Shown here: positions 46,971-55,770 of the stretch, piece by piece | Layout of the letters: every line of letters begins with the position of its first letter | Numbering within the stretch: position 1 is the stretch's first letter | Source of the DNA: Nephrocerus scutellatus | Lineage: Eukaryota; Arthropoda; Insecta; Diptera; Pipunculidae | Direction of reading: 5' to 3' | NCBI GenBank assembly: GCA_947095585.1 | Contig: OX352761.1 | Span: 89,074,779 to 89,138,778, forward strand | DNA length: 64,000 bases | Made by a program: the position numbers and the translations under genes | The notes under the pieces: model-generated | The model's database searches: none | Told to the model about the DNA's origin: nothing | The model's input: the letters and a program-made list of their open reading frames with translations, nothing else

Positions 46971-47951
46971 ATAAGCTTGTCGTGCGAGCTTAATTATTTT
47001 CCGCTCTAATTCTTGAAGTCGTTCTCCTCGCTGTTGTTTCTTCATCTGTAGCTGTATTTTGCTTAGCTCCTGTGTGTGAGACTATCCATAACGCAAGTCG
47101 AACTCTTTCAAGATTTTTCCAGAACTCATCTCAGCAGTTGGAATCATTTGCAATACATCAGCCGCCTTGCCCCTCAACGCCGAGATTAGTGAATTTAGCT
47201 GTTCTTCAGAGCCCCATCCATTGTGTTGTACCGCAGCTCCAAAATGGACTTTGAAATTTTTGAAAGCTGTATCGCCATCGAACGCAGGTGGCTTTCAAAT
47301 TCCTTTCTGGTTGCTAGAAAATTCTGGAATTACTCTGGTACTGCTTTGTTGAGTGTTCTCTCTGACGAATTGGGTACGATTGTCGAATCGGGTCTCGAAC
47401 TCTTTTATTTTTCCTTCCAAACCACTCACTTCTACATGAATTTGGAGTTCAGTTTTGGGTTTGCCGAGTAAATTCCTGCTTCAGTTCCTGTCTTTGTTTC
47501 TGCGATTGTTGAATTTGCTGTTCAAATTTAACGGTCAGCTTAAATTCAATTCTAAATTAATCTATTTATTCTCCTGACTCTGTTGCTGCGATTGTTGCTG
47601 CGATTCTTGCTTTTGCTGAATCAACTCCTTTTTTATTTCTTCACTTTGTTCACTTTGCCGCTGCATTTGTTCTCTCTGCTGGTCAAACTTGCTATTTATT
47701 TGTTGCATTAGAACTTGCAACATTGCCTCCATGTTTGGCACACCACCCTTTTCTTCCGAAGTGGACGATTTTCGCTCTACTAACTCCGTCTCGATTGAAA
47801 ACACTTTACCAGCTTGCTGCTTTTTCCCTTTAACGACTTGTTGCAATCGGAGAAATAACTCCTGCTTATTTCCGGCAGTGCTTAGACCTCGCCTTCCAAG
47901 TTCTTCTTTAAGCTCCTGGGAACTATAGGATTTTATGTTCACACTTTCCAT
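46971..47951 (-). pseudogene. Duplicated 5' part of G1 gag
   Basis: It starts at 47951 with the same SAP motif as 46241 and is open to 47562 through the Gln-rich coiled coil. Further pieces run to the duplication junction. It has no capsid C-terminus or zinc knuckle. Confidence 0.85.
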
Positions 47952-48124
47952 TTTATTATTTAATGTTTATCAGTTTGTAAAATCACCAATTAATTTATTT
48001 ATTGTTCAACGATTTGTAAAATTTTACTATCTCTCAATTTACAAAAAGTTATTGTCTCTCAATTAACGCGATTTGCAAAATTTTAATGTCTCACAATTTG
48101 CAAAATTCCACTTCTGACACCAAT

Positions 48125-48795
48125 TGTAAGGAAATTCAGGCTTTCGAGTTCGTAAAGGATTTTGCAAATAAAACACAAAACAAGTTAATTAATTTACAAA
48201 TAACAATTTTAATGAACAACAATTAAATTAACACAAGTTCACAATTTATAATGGTGATTACTTTAAATGTACACAAGAACACTTATGATACTAGTACTTT
48301 ACAATAATTTTCTTAAGTTATAGCTTTATCACTTTACAAGAACTTTTACAACTGCAATGGTTAAATTCCAAACAACTAATAATCTTACTTCGGCTTAACG
48401 CCTCTATTTATACTCAATCAAAAGCTTCCAGAAACTTCCAATATTGTAGACAGAAATATCGAATAAAGACCAGTAAATTGTAGCCTTATTCCCTTATTTA
48501 CAACTAACGACACTTATATGTAATGAGTCATCTTCTAAAAATAGACTTCATGTTCAATCATGTTCTTTTACAAAAACCGGGCAAACCGCACAAACCGGTT
48601 TGACTACTTGTTTGACCAGTACACAATGATTCAAACTTGCAGGCGGTTACATTTCAAATTTCAAATAGTCTGATAGTCGTATAGCCTAAAAGTATGCAAC
48701 ATGAAAGTGCTTATTTTTAGTATGCAGTATTTACATTGCGATTTATTTTAGGATTTTAATTCTATTATATGCGCTACTAACTACTTTTCGTAACA
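48125..48795 (-). repeat. 5' LTR of G1 copy 2 (complete)
   Basis: It runs from TGTAAGGAAATTC at the U5 end (one base lost) to 'cttttcgtaaca' at the U3 end. Its TATA region (- strand) lies near 48410. Confidence 0.9.
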
Positions 48796-48829
48796 AAATT
48801 AAATGGTTGTTAACATAAAAAAACTCACA

Positions 48830-49088
48830 CCCGTTACAACTGTTCTTGACTGGTCCTACTGGATGTGGGAAGACTTTCCTCATCAAATTCATCATGGAAA
48901 TTTGTAATTGATTCACAGATACGGATGGTTATCGTAATGCCTATCTTGCATGTGGATCCACAGGGAAAGCCGCGGTTGCTATAGGAGGCATGACTGTTCA
49001 TACTGCGTTTAAAATAACCCTTTCGAGTTTCCAAATTCCATTATCGAACGAGGTCAAGGGTTTATATCGATCTTCATTCAAGTGTGTC
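48830..49088 (+). pseudogene. Helitron-type PIF1 helicase fragment
   Basis: One frame holds the Walker A motif in TGPTGCGKTFLIKFIME. After a stop and shift near 48910 it continues with AYLACGSTGKAAVAIGG, MTVHTAF and SFQIPLSNEVKGLYRS. These are the first helicase motifs of PIF1-like proteins, which in flies mostly come from Helitrons. It ends abruptly at the G1-derived sequence that begins near 49090. No Rep domain is nearby. Confidence 0.8.
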
Positions 49089-49092
49089 AAGA

Positions 49093-49790
49093 GAGTGCTG
49101 AATCTGTTCGGGACGAACAGAATTAAGGTGGGGGTAATGTTACGAAAAGTAGTTAGTAGCGCAGTAGGTTCGAATCCTAGATAAATCGCAATGTACAGGC
49201 TCGTCCAAAAATAAGTACTAGAATTAGAACTAAAAAATAGCATACGACTTATTACATTATTTGAAATTTGGAATGTAACCGCCTGTCAGTTTGAATCATT
49301 ATGTACTGGTGAAAAATGTATTGTACGGTTTGCTCAGTTTTTGTAAAAGAACATGATTTAACATGTAGTTTATTTTTAGAAGATGACTCATTGCATATAA
49401 GTATAGTTAGTTGTAAATAAGGGAATAAGGCTACAATTTTCTGGACTTTTCTCGATATTTCTGTCTATAATGTTGGACGTTTCTGGAACCTTTTAAATGA
49501 ATATAAAAGGTGGTGTTCAATGCAGAGAATTTATTAGTTAATTAGAACTTAACCAGTAAAGTTGTAAAAGTTCTTGTAAAGTATTACTATCAAGTGCTAA
49601 GAGAATTATTTTAAAGTACAAGTATTATAAATGTTTTTGTGTGCATCTAAAAGTAAACGCCAATATAAATTGTGAACTTGTGTTAAGTTTATTGTTTGTT
49701 CACTAAAGTTGTTATTTGTAAATTAATAAACTTGTGTTGTGTTTTGTTTGCAAAATCCTTTGCGAACTCGAAAGCCTGAATTTCGTAACA
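49093..49790 (+). repeat. Third G1 LTR with a short pol tail
   Basis: 49093-49138 matches the very end of pol plus the polypurine tract of copy 1, and a diverged LTR follows (49139-49790, TGTTACG to CGTAACA). It is therefore the 3' end of a 5'-truncated G1 element. Compared with copy 1, U3 has several deletions, and the U3 start differs: it carries ggttcgaatcc (see findings). Confidence 0.9.
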
Positions 49791-50300
49791 ATATCTATAC
49801 CTTGAATTTATTATGTTGAATAAAATAAACTTAAAAAAATAAATACTAGAATTTAAATGCTTAAAATTAGAACACCCACTATTAGAAACTCACGATTAAG
49901 ACCAAAGTCTTGAATACACAGAACACTTAGAAATGTACAGACTGACGAATAAATATTAGAATGAATATCTAAAATACTCACGATTATAAAATAATTATAA
50001 TACTCACGAAAATAATAAAAATTATAAATTTGAAACTCACGATTATTTTTAGGATTAGAAATAAGCATAAGAATAAGGAAAATTTTTAACGGGCTTTGCA
50101 CTGCGCCGCCGTGCAATTGGCATGGAAATACACAGCGGTAAATTGGATATTTACGCGAGTGAATGCTAACGAGTTTCACGACAAGACAAAAAAAAACAAG
50201 AAATCATAATAAGAAAACAATAACAGAACAACAACACGGTGCTTTGGTTTAGCAAGCGGGTGGACGAACACACATTACGCACACGGTTATTGACACGCAG
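49791..50300. other. Intergenic, AT-rich with scattered 'aaactcacgatta' motifs
   Basis: The phrase 'actcacga(t/a)' recurs near 49888, 49977, 50004 and 50036. No gene is recognised. Confidence 0.45.
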
Positions 50301-50308
50301 TGCACACA

Positions 50309-50505
50309 TGGGTACCAGCATGGCATGCACGCTGTAAGCGGGCAAATGCAGTGCGCATTCGCATGGCAACGACAGGGACAATAAAACATATACTACACAC
50401 ATACGGGTATCGGCATGGCGCATGGCATCACATTGCATACGGGCAGCGGCAATGTGTATTCGCATGGCAGCGGCAGGGACAAGCGAACATACATGACTAA
50501 CATAC
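50309..50505. repeat. Two-copy ~97-bp imperfect tandem repeat
   Basis: 'gggtaccagcatggcatgca' (50309) and 'gggtatcggcatggcgcatg' (50405) begin two units that share 'attcgcatggca' and 'gacagggacaa' or 'ggcagggacaag' and end in 'acatac'. The region is GC-richer than its surroundings. Confidence 0.65.
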
Positions 50506-50551
50506 GTAGAATTTATTTAATGCATGCTGGACCAAAGTACCGTTAGCTTAG

Positions 50552-50590
50552 TATAAAAGAACGCTGCTGACCGACCAGCAGTGAGTCTTG
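50552..50590 (+). promoter_or_regulatory. Candidate TATA promoter, probably in a TE
   Basis: tataaaag at 50552-50559 is followed about 30 bp later by 'ccagcagtgagtc'. The only coding remains downstream are copia-like (51860 on), so this could be an LTR promoter. No transcript evidence is available. Confidence 0.3.
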
Positions 50591-50650
50591 AGTGAACCAT
50601 CACACGGGGTCGGTAAGTGCCTTGTTTTCTTTATTTTTAGTTTTATATTA

Positions 50651-51057
50651 AGCTGTATTGCTTTGGTAAAGCTAAGCTGGTTTTACTTTAATATCTCAAA
50701 GCAACAGCTTTTGGTTTTAAATTTTCGATGCATTTTAATTTTCGTCTTAGTTCATTTTATAAAAAACGTATATAAATAATTTTCTTTAATAAATTTAATT
50801 TATATTCTTCAAAAAATTTCACTTTAAATTTCACTTTTGCTTGTTTTCAAACTGATGCCAAGTCATTTCTTACGACAAGATGACAACCCTTCGAAAAAAA
50901 ATGAAAAAAGCACCGCCTTACGGTGAGCATCATAACTATAAAATGGCTTTAGTTTTCTTAAACCTAAAATTTTTTTGTTTACATTACAGACACTTCGGCT
51001 TTATGCTTACGCGATTGTTGTTGTAAGCAAAGCTGGTTTTGCCAAAGCAACACAGCT
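50651..51057. mobile_element. MITE family T copy, longest
   Basis: The ends are 'agctgtattgctttgg' and 'ccaaagcaacacagct', near inverted repeats. The interior includes 'caaagcaacagcttttggtt', 'cataactataaaatggcttt' and 'tatgcttacgcgattgttgt', all shared with 53066-53266, plus an extra segment of about 200 bp. Confidence 0.85.
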
Positions 51058-51074
51058 TTAGTTTAGTTATACAT

Positions 51075-51565
51075 ATATTACAACTACCCCCCACTCGTGG
51101 TAAAGGGTTATAAGTTATTATTCTTAGGATATATATAATTTGTAACTTCCCCCACCCGTTGTAAGGGGTTACAAATTATTAGCATTAGGATCTTAGCTCT
51201 TCTACGGTTTGTAACTTCCCCCACCCGTGGTAAGGCGTTACAAATCATTAAATATAGTTTCGCTTATAGCTTGGAAGAGGTTCTACCTCTCCGCAGTTGG
51301 TGGATCAGTTTTTTCAAATATAGAGTTTTCTACGGTTTGTAGCTTCCCCCCACACGTGGTAAGGGGTTACAAACCATTTCGCTTCGTTTCGGTTATAGCT
51401 TGGCAGAGGTTCTACCTCTCCCCAGTTGTTGGCTTAGTTTTACACACAAGACTTTTTCTACGGCTTGTAGCTCCCTCCACCCGTGGTAGGGGCTACAAAC
51501 CATTATCATAGTTCCACTTGTAGCCTGGCAAAGATTCCACCTCTGCACAGTTGTTGGATAGGGTA
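51075..51565. repeat. Hairpin-bearing tandem repeats, 128-bp unit
   Basis: Full units start at about 51209, 51337 and 51464 (spacing 128 and 127 bp); shorter related units start near 51080 and 51140. Each opens with a stem-loop: 'tttgtaacttcccc', loop with 'acccgtggtaa', then 'ggggttacaaa'. The rest has 'agaggttctacctctcc' (itself palindromic: gaggttctacctc) and 'cagttgttgg'. The first arm has changed together with the second in the last unit ('cttgtagctc' with 'ggggctacaaa'). Confidence 0.85.
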
Positions 51566-51859
51566 AATGGACAGTAATAAGTCCCAACAGGTTCCCTTCC
51601 CACGCAACGCCCATGCGAACGTCAAAAAGAACTCCTACGCTAGAGAATTTAAAGTGAGTAATCAACCTACACTAACCCCATTATAACCCGTGAGTACGTA
51701 GATAAATATTTAAATTTTGATATAATTTTATTGTTGTAAATATATGTAATTACTATGAATTCAATAAAAGATTTGGTTTTTTAATCAAAAACTCGTTGAC
51801 TAATCAAAAATTTTCTGTAACGAAACTACAAAATTACTATACGTGGCAATTTAAGATGA

Positions 51860-52505
51860 AACCTCTTATGGAGACTTGCGAAGTCTATTCTTCGATATAG
51901 CCGAAAAGAATGTATCAAGAGCTAGAACATCGCTAATTTTGTCGATCGATAAAGTGAATAACGTGCATAAACAGGCGATTTGAGACACGTTGAAAGCTAC
52001 GTTCGATGGCTCGGGGTTATCGCCTGCTTCGTCGGTTAATCACAATTAAGTTAGAAGAATATGATTCGATGGAAGTGGAAATGAAATCGTCTCTAACACA
52101 CATCTTTGTAATTTTGAAAACCAAATTATATTTTTTTACACCTCGCGAGGAAACTTATTTGAATAAGTTGGGTTCCACAAATAAGTCTTAATTTCGGAAA
52201 CAGCCTAAGAACACGAAACAAGATCCGAAACTCAAAGGCAGTGGCGGCATTCGATTGGGGTGGTAAGGGACACAAAGGGAACCAGTGCACTAATGGAACC
52301 AAGAAGCAGCCTGGTAAATCAAACGAGAAACAGAAACCAAGTTCCAGTCTAGACCAGGCATTCAGCGCTATTTTATTTTGTCGGGCAATGTTAACAAGAA
52401 AGATTTGTACGTCGACAGCGGTGTGTATCGTCTATGATACGGATGATAGTCTATTTGATTGTGTGCAGAAATCAAATGTAATGGAAATCGTCGCCGTCGT
52501 CGGCT
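51860..52505 (+). pseudogene. Ty1/copia gag and protease remains
   Basis: Out-of-frame pieces resemble copia Gag. A zinc-knuckle remnant reads WGGKGHKGNQC (about 52257-52290), followed by a Lys-rich linker (52241-52510 frame). One base-shift later the protease start reads NKKDLYVDSGV (about 52396-52427), and the next frame gives SLFDCVQKSNVMEIVA. Many stops occur upstream. The RT and integrase parts are absent. The copia RT fragment at 13255-13790 is too far away to be the same copy. Confidence 0.7.
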
Positions 52506-52510
52506 GGTGA

Positions 52511-53065
52511 ATTGAATCAGAATCTACAAAATCGGTCAAACACACCGTCAATCAAAGTTAAAAATATGTTTACGTTTCTTACTTAATGGCAAACCTGTAA
52601 TCCGTAATACTTTTGACACACTGGCTTACTTAAACTGGTTCAAGTCTCTTTTCTCGTTTTATTTTTGATAAACTAGTTACGGAACTGGTTTATTTAAAAC
52701 TAGTTTAGGGAACTATATAGCTTATCGCAGTTAACGAGTTCATTAAAACTGAATTTGACACTTGGCGACAAATTTGGATTTGTTAAACAAATTAAATTTG
52801 ATACCCATTGTCGTCGGCAGCGGGATGCAAGGAGGTGCACTTGCACACACTGGATTGGAATATACAATTTAATTAATTAAATAAAAACTTGTTATATTAA
52901 ATATTTATTGTTATTTGATATACATAACTTATGCAAATGAATGGTTATATATTTTATACATATTAGTATAAAATTTGAAAGAAGTCATATTTTGAATAAA
53001 AGCTTCAGGCGTTGTTGACTTACCTATAATTTTAAGGATCAATAGATATAAATTATAATATATAT
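52511..53065. other. Intergenic, nothing recognised
   Basis: 'aactggtt'/'aactagtt' phrases recur at 52635-52715. There is no coding frame. Confidence 0.4.
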
Positions 53066-53266
53066 GCTATATTGCTTTGGCAAAGCCAGCTTGGCTTTAC
53101 TTAATTCTCAAAGCAACAGCTTTTGGTTTTACCGCCTTATGGTGAGCACCATAACTATAAAATGGCTTTAGTTTCCTAATCCTAAAAATTTTTTGGATTT
53201 ACTTTCGGCTTTATGCTTATGCGATTGTTGTTGTAAGCCAAGCTGGCTTTGCCAAAGCAATATAGC
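53066..53266. mobile_element. MITE family T copy with perfect terminal inverted repeats
   Basis: The 201-bp element has perfect inverted ends of about 32 bp, starting gctatattgctttggc and ending gccaaagcaatatagc. It has no protein. The transposase source is unknown. A target duplication cannot be fixed because the flanks are AT-rich. Confidence 0.9.
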
Positions 53267-53396
53267 AATAGTTGCAAATAATACTTTTAGTTCCTATGTT
53301 GACAGCAGGAGGAGTAATACATAAGTACTTACTCTAGTCTATGCATAATATTTAAGCAATTATAGTGTTGTTTCGCTCAACAAAGCGTTTTATATT

Positions 53397-54427
53397 TGTA
53401 ACGACAAAAAATTTTAACTTACAATTTTCGTCTTACACCCACTGTGCACGCACGGAGATCAAATGCATGCAAAAGCCCAGCGTTACAACACAACACGTGT
53501 GTGCAAACTAGTACAGCAGGGCACACACGCAAGAAGAAAACATCACAAAAATAGCAAGAAGACCGAATCAACGGAGGTGTGAAAATGCGAAATGGAAAAA
53601 ACCCAAGCGATCTGTTACAAGAGAAAACCTCCAACAACACGAGAGAGATGAGAGAACTACAAAGCTGCAAGCCTACAAAGATGCAAAGACAACCAAGAGG
53701 CAAAGATTATAAAAGGATTAACACATGAAGAATTGTTCTCTTTTGTCTGCAGACTGTTCACTTCAACAGTGGGACACCAGAAACGGTAAGTGAACAGTGG
53801 AAAATTAAGACGCCTCGAGGAGATATCAGCAGCATCGGCAACTAGCGGACATTGACACAAAAGCATTTACCGCAAGCGAGACACCCGAACAACATAATTT
53901 ACATAAGAAATATCCACGAAGCTAAAGACGGAGGAATTTTAAAGGCGTGGTATAGGTCAATTAACGTTTGTCGGCGCTGGAATCAGGTGAGCCGAATTCC
54001 CCAGTGAATAGTTTAGAATCCCCTTTTCTTTGTCTCGAGACTCTGGCGGGCCTTATAGGACTTCATCCCGAGACTCTGAAAACCTCGATAGGGAGAGATT
54101 CCCCTTGGTAGATCGAAACCCTTCGAACTTAGGACTCTGGCGGGCCTTATAGGACTTCATCTTGAGTTTCGATTTCTCGTAGGGCCGAGTTTTCACTTTT
54201 AGTGGGGAGCGAGTGGTGAAAGACCTGCTCCTTCCGACTAAATCCCGTAGGGAGCAATTCCCCTTAAAGGCGCCTGAAGTGCGAACCAAAGTTTCTTGCC
54301 CGTACCACGTCATTACGAGAGTCAATAAAGAAATAATTTTTGTAACGAAAACAATGGCTTATTAGTTAATAAATAGTCAAACGACCCTGGACGCCGGCGA
54401 GCGTACCCCGGCATTTACCTCGTTACA
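53397..54427 (+). repeat. 5' LTR of G2
   Basis: This 1031-bp LTR begins TGTAACG and ends CGTTACA. It contains two copies of a ~90-bp internal unit starting 'gactctggcgggccttatag' (54041 and 54131). The phrase 'gtcaataaagaaataatttt' (about 54320-54340) includes an AATAAA polyadenylation signal. Confidence 0.9.
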
Positions 54428-54586
54428 AATGGCAAGGGACCCCGTTAAAGAAAAAAAATAACCCCCCAAGTCAAGTTTTACAAAAACAAAAATTACATAT
54501 AACTTAATAATAAGCAGTATAATCAGAAAAAAAACTAATCTAAATCGACGGCAGAGAGTGGAAAATCTATCAAAGAATACCCCAAA
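54428..54586 (+). other. G2 leader with presumed primer-binding site
   Basis: 'aatggcaagggaccccgtta' directly follows the LTR, which is where the primer site lies. I could not match it to a specific tRNA. Confidence 0.4.
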
Positions 54587-55753
54587 ATGGTAAAAACAAT
54601 TTGGGTCTACAAGCTGAAAAAGGGAGAACTTGCGGTACTCGCGGAAGAATTCGGCTTGGAAGCAAGTGGCACAGTTGAGGAATTGCGTAAACGGTTTTCG
54701 GCTCTCATCAACAGCGAAAGCCTTACAGAAGATCAGATAGCCCGCCTGAAGGACCTAGAGGTACGTTTCGTGCGAACTCCTTCGCCGATCCCACCGCTAA
54801 CGGGACCAGCGTGCCTAGAAATACCAAAGTCATCCAGGGAGAGTCAAATAAAAATCGCCCTAAACGAACGTACATCGCCGATCCCACCGCTTACGGGACC
54901 AGCGTGCTTAGAAGCACCGAAGCCATCCAGGGAGAGTCAAACAAAATTTGTTTCAAATGAACGTACATCCCAATACCCTGCACTCATCGACCAAGTGAGA
55001 AAGTGGTCAGTGAAATACGACGGCGGAAAGGAACCGCTGGCATTTGTTGAACGCGTGGAGGAGCTGGCTGATGTTTATAATCTGGACAAGGACTTCTTGC
55101 CTCGAACAATGCCTGAGTTGTTACGCGATCGTGCGCTGGCTTGGTACAGGAACAACAACCGAAAGTGGCATCGATGGAGCGATTTCAAAAGGGACTTTAT
55201 GAAATTCTTTCTCCCGAACCGTTATTTAGAACGATTGGAAGATGACATCCGAAAACGGCACCAAAAACCTCGCGAGTGTTTCAAAGACTTCGTCCTCGCC
55301 CTCCAAATACTGATGCGACACGCCAACTACACCGAGGAACAACGGCTAGATCGCATATTCGAGAACGCCCTGCAGGAGTACCAGCTATACATACGCCGTA
55401 GAGATTTCCATCACCTGGAGGAGCTGATAGAAATGGCCGAGGACTTCGAGAGGATTCGGGGAAACAAAGACCCAGTTGCGGCCACACACAGACGCAGCCC
55501 ACAGCCGATACACTGTGGAATTGCACCAGACGCCGAGTTTGTCACTAACCCACGAACAGCATGCCGCCGATGTGGCCAACAGGGGCATTTCCACAGAGAT
55601 TGCAAATACGAGACGCTACTTTTTTGCTGGGAATGTGGCCGGAGGAATGTTCGCACTAAATACTGTTGCAGGTTAAACGCGGGAAACGTGAGATGGGACC
55701 GGAACGAGCGGGGCACATCCGGACCTCAGACACCCATGCCTCGAAGACAGTAG
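54587..55753 (+). CDS. G2 Gag, intact 388-residue frame
   Basis: The N-terminus (residues 9-42) resembles a SAP-like motif: KKGELAVLAEEFGLEASG then VEELRKRFSAL. A tandem duplication of about 32 residues follows (units starting SPIPPLTGPACLE at about residues 66 and 98). The retrotransposon Gag domain covers about 130-290, including LLRDRALAWYRNN and a C-terminal EEQRLDRIFENAL. A zinc knuckle, CRRCGQQGHFHRDC, lies near residue 325, and a second, altered cysteine cluster (CWECGRRNVRTKYC) comes after it. The frame has no stops. It should form the RNA-packaging particle of the element. This is the best-preserved frame of G2. Confidence 0.9.
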   Translation: MVKTIWVYKLKKGELAVLAEEFGLEASGTVEELRKRFSALINSESLTEDQIARLKDLEVRFVRTPSPIPPLTGPACLEIPKSSRESQIKIALNERTSPIPPLTGPACLEAPKPSRESQTKFVSNERTSQYPALIDQVRKWSVKYDGGKEPLAFVERVEELADVYNLDKDFLPRTMPELLRDRALAWYRNNNRKWHRWSDFKRDFMKFFLPNRYLERLEDDIRKRHQKPRECFKDFVLALQILMRHANYTEEQRLDRIFENALQEYQLYIRRRDFHHLEELIEMAEDFERIRGNKDPVAATHRRSPQPIHCGIAPDAEFVTNPRTACRRCGQQGHFHRDCKYETLLFCWECGRRNVRTKYCCRLNAGNVRWDRNERGTSGPQTPMPRRQ

Positions 55754-55770
55754 GATTCCTCTAGCAAGAC

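Larger units (their letters stand above)
45261..48680. repeat. 1710-bp head-to-tail duplication of gag 5' part, leader and LTR
   Basis: The block 45261-46970 is repeated at 46971-48680 with a constant offset of 1710 bp. The gag start (46241/47951), the LTR border (46415/48125) and the primer site (46394/48104) all keep this offset, and only scattered substitutions and a few small compensating changes separate the units. The junction reads 'tagtcttataagcttgtcg', where LTR sequence runs straight into gag sequence with short shared bases (ataag/atagc). It is probably a recent unequal exchange or replication error. Confidence 0.92.
35996..48795 (-). mobile_element. G1 copy 2, - strand, split by a Jockey element and partly duplicated
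   Basis: On the - strand the order is 5' LTR (48795-48125), a partial gag, a second truncated LTR, gag, pol and the 3' LTR, which is cut in two by the 36390-41151 insertion. The outer 4-bp flanks (ATAT left, AAAT right) differ by one base, so the target duplication is uncertain. Pol is closely related to copy 1 but has its own lesions. The polypurine tract next to the 3' LTR is deleted, and the LTR there starts GTACGAAAAG instead of TGTTACGAAAAG. Confidence 0.9.

Noticed and set aside
48792..48799. Target-site duplication of G1 copy 2
   Set aside because: Left flank ATAT (35992-35995) and right flank AAAT differ by one base and the sequence is AT-rich, so this is not claimed.
49150..49200. 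Possible tRNA gene
   Set aside because: Only a B-box and a partial D-arm-like string are present; no acceptor or anticodon stem can be formed.
54053..54325. 90-codon - strand frame in the G2 LTR (also 60528-60964)
   Set aside because: It appears only through LTR internal repeats and has no independent support.
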